64,000 nt of DNA from Thiomicrospira sp. XS5 (lineage in GTDB: Bacteria; Pseudomonadota; Gammaproteobacteria; Thiomicrospirales; Thiomicrospiraceae), in contig NZ_LQBO01000001.1 in assembly GCF_001507555.1 (NCBI RefSeq), forward strand, positions 2,294,001 through 2,358,000, given 5' to 3'. Of this stretch, positions 61,003 to 64,000 are shown piece after piece. Within the stretch, counting starts at the first letter, position 1. Each line of letters opens with the position of its first letter. Under the pieces are notes generated by a model, which was given only the letters and a program-made list of their open reading frames with translations, was not told where the DNA came from and made no database searches. Both the position numbers and the translations under genes were made by a program.

Positions 61003-62577
61003 ATGAATCCGCCGTCCTTTAAGCGCTTGTTCTCCTTTTTCCTTTTGATGACGTTAAGCGCTTCAATTTTTGCTTCCGAAACGGTTAAAGTGCAACTACG
61101 CTGGCTGCACCAATTTCAGTTCGCCGGCTACTATATCGCATTGGAAAAAGGCTATTACGCCGAACAGGGCTTGAATGTCGAATTGATTGCCGGCGGGCCG
61201 CACGCCCTAAAACCGATTGATGATGTCTTAAGCGGCAAAGTCGATTACGCCATCACCGGTTCCGGCGTCGTCATTGACCGAATGGAAGGCAAACCAGTGG
61301 TGGCTTTGGCCGCCATTATGCAAACCTCGCCAATTGTGTGGATTACTTTAAAATCCTCCCATATCCGCAGCCCACATGATATGGCCGGGCGCAAGCTGCT
61401 CATCATGCCGCCGCCGGAAAGCGCCGAACTATTAACCATGCTCGAAAGCGAAGGCATCCGCACAGAAAAACTCAACATCCGAAACACCAGCTACCGCATC
61501 GAAGATCTCATTGACGGCAAAGCCGACGCCTACGATGGCTATATCTCCAACGAACCCTACTACCTCAAACAAAAAGGCGTCGACTACAACATCATCAACC
61601 CCAGAGACTACGGCATCAATTTTTACAGCGATGTGCTCATTACCAGCGAACAAAAAGTGGAAAACAACCCGGAACAGGTCACCCGCTTTACGAATGCCAC
61701 GCTACAAGGCTGGGAGTACGCTTTAAAACACATCGACGAAACCGTCCAGCTTATCCATCAAAAATACGCTCCGCAAAAGACTCTTAACCATTTGCAGTTT
61801 GAAGCCCAAACCCTCAAAAAGCTCATCATGCCCGAGCTGGTTCAAATCGGTCACATGAACCCGGGCCGTTGGCAGTTTATCGCCGACAGCTACCGTCAAC
61901 TGAACATGACCGCCGCCGACTCCGATTTGGACGGATTCCTATTCAAAGAACATCAAAAAACCGACTACACCTTGGCGCTTAAAATCGCGCTGTCCAGCGC
62001 CATACTTCTGTTGATTGCAGGCCTGGTCATTTTCAAGTTCCACAGACTCTCCCTTGAACTGAAAAAAACCAACCACCAACTGGAAGAACTGACCGTCATC
62101 GATCAACTCACACAAGTCAAAAACCGCCGTGGGTTACTGGAAAAATCGGCCTATGTGCTCAGCCAAGCGCGCCGAAACGGTTCACCCTGCAGTTTTTTGA
62201 TGCTCGACATCGATAACTTCAAACGCATCAACGACAATTACGGCCACCCGGCCGGTGACGCCGCTTTAATCAACCTAGCGAAGATCATTTCAACGAACCG
62301 ACGAAAACATGACATCGTCGCTCGTCTCGGGGGCGAAGAATTCGCGATATTGTTGGTGGATACCAATTTGGACGAAGCGGAAAGCATTGCACAGCAAATT
62401 CTAAAAGACATTCAGAATTCGGTCATTCAATGCCCGAATAGCCGGACCGAGTTTTCCATCACCGCCAGCATCGGCATTGCCTTAGCCGAAGGCGAACTGG
62501 AAACATTTTGGCATAAAGCCGATCAGGCTCTTTATCATGCCAAGTCGAGCGGACGTAATCAAATTTCCATCGCCTAA
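61003..62577 (+). CDS. NMT1/THI5-like periplasmic sensor - diguanylate cyclase
   Basis: A 524-residue inner-membrane signalling protein. A signal sequence is followed by an ABC-substrate-binding-type NMT1/THI5 domain (about residues 27-300; LRWLHQFQFAGYYIALEKGYY and GGPHALKPIDDVLSGKVDYAITGSG). One transmembrane helix (about 324-346), a short coiled coil (ELKKTNHQLEELT) and an intact GGDEF domain follow. The active site is GGEEF in VARLGGEEFAIL near 446, with an RxxD inhibition site (RKHD) five residues before it. A periplasmic ligand, perhaps a thiamine-precursor-like or other small molecule, would control c-di-GMP synthesis. Confidence 0.9.
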   Translation: MNPPSFKRLFSFFLLMTLSASIFASETVKVQLRWLHQFQFAGYYIALEKGYYAEQGLNVELIAGGPHALKPIDDVLSGKVDYAITGSGVVIDRMEGKPVVALAAIMQTSPIVWITLKSSHIRSPHDMAGRKLLIMPPPESAELLTMLESEGIRTEKLNIRNTSYRIEDLIDGKADAYDGYISNEPYYLKQKGVDYNIINPRDYGINFYSDVLITSEQKVENNPEQVTRFTNATLQGWEYALKHIDETVQLIHQKYAPQKTLNHLQFEAQTLKKLIMPELVQIGHMNPGRWQFIADSYRQLNMTAADSDLDGFLFKEHQKTDYTLALKIALSSAILLLIAGLVIFKFHRLSLELKKTNHQLEELTVIDQLTQVKNRRGLLEKSAYVLSQARRNGSPCSFLMLDIDNFKRINDNYGHPAGDAALINLAKIISTNRRKHDIVARLGGEEFAILLVDTNLDEAESIAQQILKDIQNSVIQCPNSRTEFSITASIGIALAEGELETFWHKADQALYHAKSSGRNQISIA

Positions 62578-63361
62578 ATTGTCTTTATGGTCAACCAGAC
62601 GGCAACCAATATTCAGGCCTACGGATGGACCGAAAACAAAGCGAGAAGAGAGAGTCAAATAAAGAAAAATGGCGGGAAAGAGGGATTCTTACACACCCTT
62701 TTTTAAGGGCCTGTAAAACAGTAGTCTAAATTTGTGCCCGCTTTTGTGCCCACTTTTTTCATTGCTTGAACCCATTTCACCACTTAATGCCCCACGCACG
62801 TTAGCCACCAATCAAATAAAAATGGGGGGTGGCTTTGCCATAAGAAAAAAACCAGCGATTTTTCAGGGGGCCCCTGGGACTTAAAATACTGTGCGGGTGC
62901 ATAGAGTCGCGGTAAAACGTTAGGTTTACACTGGGAAATATAGGCAACAAACAATACCTTGCAACACTGGCTCGGCCTAATGAAATTATCATTCTTACTT
63001 TCTGCCACCTCGTTACCAAATTAACGACCGCTATAACCAGCCTTAATTTTTAACGGATCAGTATGAATTCTGGTGGTTACTTTTCGGAATTACTGGCACG
63101 GTAAGGGCGGGTCAAAAGTTTACAGGGTTATTTTTCCAGACCGTAGCCCTAATCACGTATTTATGAATTGAATTTTTTAGGGGGGGGTATCACCTGTGGA
63201 ATACCAGATACCAAAACAGTTGAAAAGCAAAAACCAAAAATACCAAGCCTGTTATTTTTTGATGGGGGTATTGTTCCACCCCACCCGGTTCAACCTTCCT
63301 AATCAATACTAAAAAAACTGGGGTATCCACATTTTGTGATTAATGCCAACTCTCGATTAAG
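62578..63361. other. Gene-free, homopolymer-rich stretch, possible remnant of an inserted element
   Basis: About 780 bases without a credible gene. It contains a G8 run at 63180-63187, G6 at 62824-62829, the palindrome CAGGGGGCCCCTG at 62864-62876, and direct repeats TTTGTGCCC and TTTTGTGCCC at about 62729-62750. Base texture is unlike the coding neighbours. No terminal repeats, transposase or attachment site was recognised; it ends at the higBA operator. Confidence 0.4.
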
Positions 63362-63399
63362 TATAACGCATTGCGTTATATAACGATATTCGTTATAAT
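63362..63399 (+). promoter_or_regulatory. higBA promoter with two tandem operators
   Basis: Two 19-bp palindromes with the same TATAACG half-site lie side by side: 63362-63380 (TATAACGCA centre TGCGTTATA) and 63379-63397 (TATAACGA centre TCGTTATA), with centres 17 bases apart. A promoter, TTGCGT (63371-63376) and TATAAT (63394-63399) with 17-base spacing, is embedded in them, so binding of HigA should block it. The predicted transcript start falls at or next to the higB ATG. Confidence 0.7.
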
Positions 63400-63405
63400 T
63401 AACTC

Positions 63406-63687
63406 ATGATTCAGGCGTTCAAAGACAAAGATACTGAAAAGGTATTTAAAGGCCAGTTTTCCAAAAAGCTACCACAAGCGATTCAACGCAAAGCTCGTAT
63501 GAAGTTGCGTATGCTTGATGCGGCTCTGATTCTGGAGGATTTGCTTATTCCTCCAGCGAATCGTCTGGAGACATTGAGCGGTGACAGAAGCGGCCAACAC
63601 AGCATTCGCATCAACCAGCAGTGGAGAGTGTGCTTTGTTTGGAATAATGGGCAGGTTCAAAACGTTGAGATTGTGGATTACCACTAG
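63406..63687 (+). CDS. higB: Type II toxin HigB (RelE/ParE superfamily)
   Basis: A 93-residue toxin of the HigB / plasmid-killer group, which cleaves mRNA on the ribosome. Family residues: IQAFKDKDTEKVF at the N-terminus, ANRLETLSGDRSGQHSIRINQQWRVCFVW near residue 51 (landmark GQHSIRINQQWRV) and the terminal VEIVDYH. No Shine-Dalgarno precedes the ATG, and the TATAAT lies six bases upstream, which suggests a leaderless message. higA follows after 8 bases. Confidence 0.93.
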   Translation: MIQAFKDKDTEKVFKGQFSKKLPQAIQRKARMKLRMLDAALILEDLLIPPANRLETLSGDRSGQHSIRINQQWRVCFVWNNGQVQNVEIVDYH

Positions 63688-63695
63688 GAGGGAAG

Positions 63696-63986
63696 ATGAA
63701 CAGAATTGACAATATCCACCCAGGCGAGATTTTATTAGAAGAATTTTTAGAGCCTTTGGAGATTTCGCAAAATAAACTGGCAAAGGTAATGAAAGTACCG
63801 CCACGCCGCATTAATGAGATAGTTCATGGCAAGCGTTCGATTACTGCGGATACCGCAATACGATTGGGTTTGGCGCTGGGAACCACGGCACAGTTCTGGA
63901 CGAATTTGCAGGCTGCTTATGAATTGGAAGAAGCTAGTTTAGCCAAAGGTGCCGAATTTGTGGCAATTGAACGAATTGTAGCGTAG
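63696..63986 (+). CDS. higA: Type II antitoxin HigA (XRE family)
   Basis: A 96-residue antitoxin and autoregulator with a helix-turn-helix of the HigA type (ISQNKLAKVMKVPPRRINEIVHGKRSIT, landmark RRINEIVHGKR near residue 37) and a dimerisation tail (TTAQFWTNLQAAYELE). GGAGGGAAG precedes its start, unlike higB. It would neutralise HigB and repress the promoter through the tandem palindromes. The gene order toxin-antitoxin is normal for hig loci. Fourteen bases remain to the window end. Confidence 0.93.
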   Translation: MNRIDNIHPGEILLEEFLEPLEISQNKLAKVMKVPPRRINEIVHGKRSITADTAIRLGLALGTTAQFWTNLQAAYELEEASLAKGAEFVAIERIVA

Positions 63987-64000
63987 AGGCATCAATTCCG

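Noticed and set aside
62729-62750. Attachment site at the GTGCCC repeats
   Set aside because: Only two short repeats, no tRNA or integrase near, so there is no real support.
62784-63019. Small frames of 72-74 codons in the non-coding block
   Set aside because: No ribosome site, unusual composition and no family; they look like chance frames.

Overview
The window reads as chromosome of a sulfur-oxidising, chemolithoautotrophic gammaproteobacterium of the Thiomicrospira / Hydrogenovibrio / Thiomicrorhabdus type. This is an inference from gene content: a Tat-exported SoxB, an alpha-carbonic-anhydrase-like protein, a phosphofructokinase with a PPi-type lysine, a copper-supply cluster of the kind that feeds cytochrome oxidases, and the gammaproteobacterial block ubiI-ubiH-pepP-ygfB / zapA-6S RNA-ygfA. 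Genes are densely packed. Most of the window is core metabolism and only a few short stretches look accessory.

Layout. 1-9.5 kb: ppnP, a DUF2721 protein, gloA, a 162-bp MITE-like palindrome, an unannotated 56-residue membrane protein, metY, a four-helix membrane protein with an MFS carrier, aroC, a thioesterase, two unrecognised proteins, an aldo/keto reductase and psiE. 9.7-12.2 kb: an exported Ntn (choloylglycine-type) hydrolase, then an AT-rich two-gene insert coding for a HEPN-motif protein and a small membrane protein. 12.2-15.6 kb: an ovoA-ovoB operon for ovothiol synthesis. 15.6-23.2 kb: a 1140-residue DUF748 envelope protein, a second exported Ntn hydrolase, a carbonic anhydrase homologue that has lost two of its three zinc ligands, prmB and mogA. 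23.4-28.2 kb: lon, behind a heat-shock-type promoter, converging on a solitary soxB. 28.4-36.6 kb: purL, dapA-bamC, bcp and a PIN-PhoH ATPase. 36.7-44.7 kb: a LysR regulator, a potassium channel, the ubi/pep/ygfB operon, zapA, 6S RNA and ygfA. 44.7-50.6 kb: ilvA and a copper cluster (OprC-like receptor, SCO, PCu(A)C chaperone, a Cys/Met-rich periplasmic protein). 50.7-54 kb: rpiA, a TlpA-like thioredoxin, hemL, epmC. 54-62.6 kb: a degenerate GGDEF protein, mpl, rnd, a phosphofructokinase, an MscS channel, a DUF481 barrel and an NMT1-GGDEF sensor cyclase. 62.6-64 kb: a gene-free, homopolymer-rich stretch and a higBA toxin-antitoxin pair.

The most striking feature is not a gene. The exact palindrome CCAGGCCTGG occurs 17 times in 64 kb, where chance predicts about 0.06. 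Ten copies are intergenic, either as the core of terminator hairpins or inside divergent or upstream regions, where they can extend to perfect palindromes of 16-26 bp. Seven lie inside genes, five of them in frame as Gln-Ala-Trp. It behaves like a highly iterated palindrome comparable to cyanobacterial HIP1 or to DNA-uptake words, and it consists of two abutting CCWGG (Dcm/EcoRII-type) sites. Its function cannot be told from this window.

Start sites were moved from the longest open frame where a Shine-Dalgarno, family numbering or signal peptide supported a later start (ppnP, dapA, bamC, mpl, rpiA, zapA, ygfA, epmC, ovoB and others). No tRNA, rRNA, CRISPR array, complete insertion sequence or prophage was seen.
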